Source: Peptoclostridium sp. (lineage in GTDB: Bacteria > Bacillota > Clostridia > Peptostreptococcales > Peptostreptococcaceae). From it: a stretch of DNA of 64,000 bases. This document shows, piece by piece, positions 63,286 to 64,000 of this stretch. The notes under the pieces were generated by a model, which was not told where the DNA came from, did no database searches, and saw only the letters and a list, made by a program, of their open reading frames with translations. Where the stretch lies: positions 1 to 64,000 of the forward strand of contig NZ_WXFG01000016.1 in the NCBI RefSeq assembly GCF_009881055.1. The letters are read 5' to 3'. Every line of letters starts with the position of its first letter. The stretch's first letter is position 1. The translations under genes were made by a program, and so were the position numbers.

Positions 63286-64000
63286 TGAACAAGCTGTCAG
63301 TTTTACCAGCGAATATGAAAGAAGACTTCAAGGTGAAGGACATTTCTTCGAAAGGCAAGTCAGTTGCAAGGGATGAGTTTGCGGGTACGCTCGAGAAGAT
63401 GAAGTTCCAAGCTGTTAAAAAGCGGGAGTCTGAATATGCAAAAAGGGATGATCTTAGAGCAGAGAAAAGCGGCATATCTGAAAAGGAGGATAACGCAGCA
63501 GTCACTGATTCGGACAAAAAAGCGCTGTCAATTCAAAGTGATACGGTCAGCAATCAAAATATCAACAATGACAAGGAAAATGAAACAGGGCAGTTTCTTG
63601 CGGAAAATGAAGCAACCAAATTGGCAGGAGCAGAGAGTGTGCTTATAGACAAATCACTAATAAACGAGTTAAAAGAACTCGCAGTCCAGTCAGAGACTAA
63701 AGCGCAAGCTGCAGGAAATACATCAGATACCATTGCATCATACGCTCAAGCATCAGATGCCGGGACTGAAATACAAATTGAGGCCTCTATTGGAGCGGGT
63801 GGAGCAATTGTTGATGAAATGGTACAGGCGAAAGCTTCAAAAGAAATTCCAGAAACAAGCGTGCAAAACCTTCAGAATACAGACGGTGAGTATAAAGCAG
63901 TAAATGATGCAATGACTGCGTCCATTCCGGACAGCATTAAGTTACAGGACAAGGGCGGGAAAAAGAAAGATATCAAAATCACGGATTTACAGAATGAATT
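63285..64000 (+). CDS. fliK: Probable flagellar hook-length control protein FliK, N-terminal part (partial)
   Basis: An open frame of 238 codons starting ATG 63285, overlapping the previous stop (TGATG), and reaching the right edge without a stop. The sequence is hydrophilic, low in aromatic residues and rich in Ala, Glu, Lys, Ser and Gln, as expected of the variable N-terminal half of FliK, and it follows fliJ and the MotE-like gene. The conserved C-terminal domain is outside the window, so identity is inferred from position. Confidence 0.6.
   Translation, partial: MNKLSVLPANMKEDFKVKDISSKGKSVARDEFAGTLEKMKFQAVKKRESEYAKRDDLRAEKSGISEKEDNAAVTDSDKKALSIQSDTVSNQNINNDKENETGQFLAENEATKLAGAESVLIDKSLINELKELAVQSETKAQAAGNTSDTIASYAQASDAGTEIQIEASIGAGGAIVDEMVQAKASKEIPETSVQNLQNTDGEYKAVNDAMTASIPDSIKLQDKGGKKKDIKITDLQNE

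Noticed and set aside
1..64000. tRNA or rRNA genes, CRISPR arrays, prophage or toxin-antitoxin pairs
   Set aside because: Read for T-loop-like motifs, direct repeats with regular spacing and phage structural genes; none were found.

Overview
The window looks like a chromosomal segment of a flagellated, endospore-forming, anaerobic Firmicute of the class Clostridia. The signs are GC content in the low-to-mid 40s by eye, strong GGAGG-type ribosome sites, frequent TTG and GTG starts, the Bacillus/Clostridium gene order phoH-ybeY-dgkA-cdd-era-recO, spoVS, and TrpR-family yerC beside a his operon with hisZ. A relative of Peptoclostridium/Eubacterium acidaminophilum would fit, but that is a guess from composition and gene content.

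Layout. 1-89 is the tail of an IS110-type transposase. 359-8310 is a housekeeping block: phoH, ybeY, a dgkA-PAP2 fusion, cdd, era, mgtE, recO, a UBA-like/DUF4342 gene, ccpN and ppsR. 8433-13877 is a divergent accessory module: a UroD-type (MtaA-like) methyltransferase on the minus strand facing a DUF169 protein and a four-gene quaternary-amine ABC transporter. 13997-21326 holds transketolase and a polyphosphate module (ppx on minus; a second, diverged ppx and ppk on plus). 21450-28452 is yerC (probable histidine repressor) and hisZGDBHAF(IE). 28712-34467 is the ribose operon rbsRKDACB. 34590-39882 carries a MATE pump, a polar amino-acid ABC transporter (minus), a DUF4230 protein and a flavin-reductase-like protein. 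40152-43468 pairs a PfoR-like PTS IIC protein with a GlnK/GlnL-type two-component system.

43649-49510 returns to housekeeping: a cbpA-type dnaJ, dnaG, rpoD, trmK and yqfO. In Bacillus the ppsR and dnaG genes lie almost side by side; here about 36 kb of metabolic and transport genes sits between them. 49608-55432 contains a small unknown gene, a universal stress protein, an operon (RNase H, histidine phosphatase, yhiN, cmk, ispH, cheR) and spoVS. 55715 to the right edge is a flagellar basal-body operon: flgB, flgC, fliE, fliF, fliG, fliH, fliI, fliJ, a MotE/MgtE_N-like membrane protein, and a fliK-like gene that runs off the window.

The most useful regulatory signals are dyads lying on promoters: a 10-bp-arm inverted repeat just downstream of the hisZ promoter, an 8-bp-arm repeat at the expected start of ccpN transcription, a LacI-type operator at the rbs promoter, and two dyads between the methyltransferase and DUF169 genes. 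I found no tRNA or rRNA genes, no CRISPR array and no prophage. The best candidate for an undescribed system is the methyltransferase/DUF169/ABC-transporter module.
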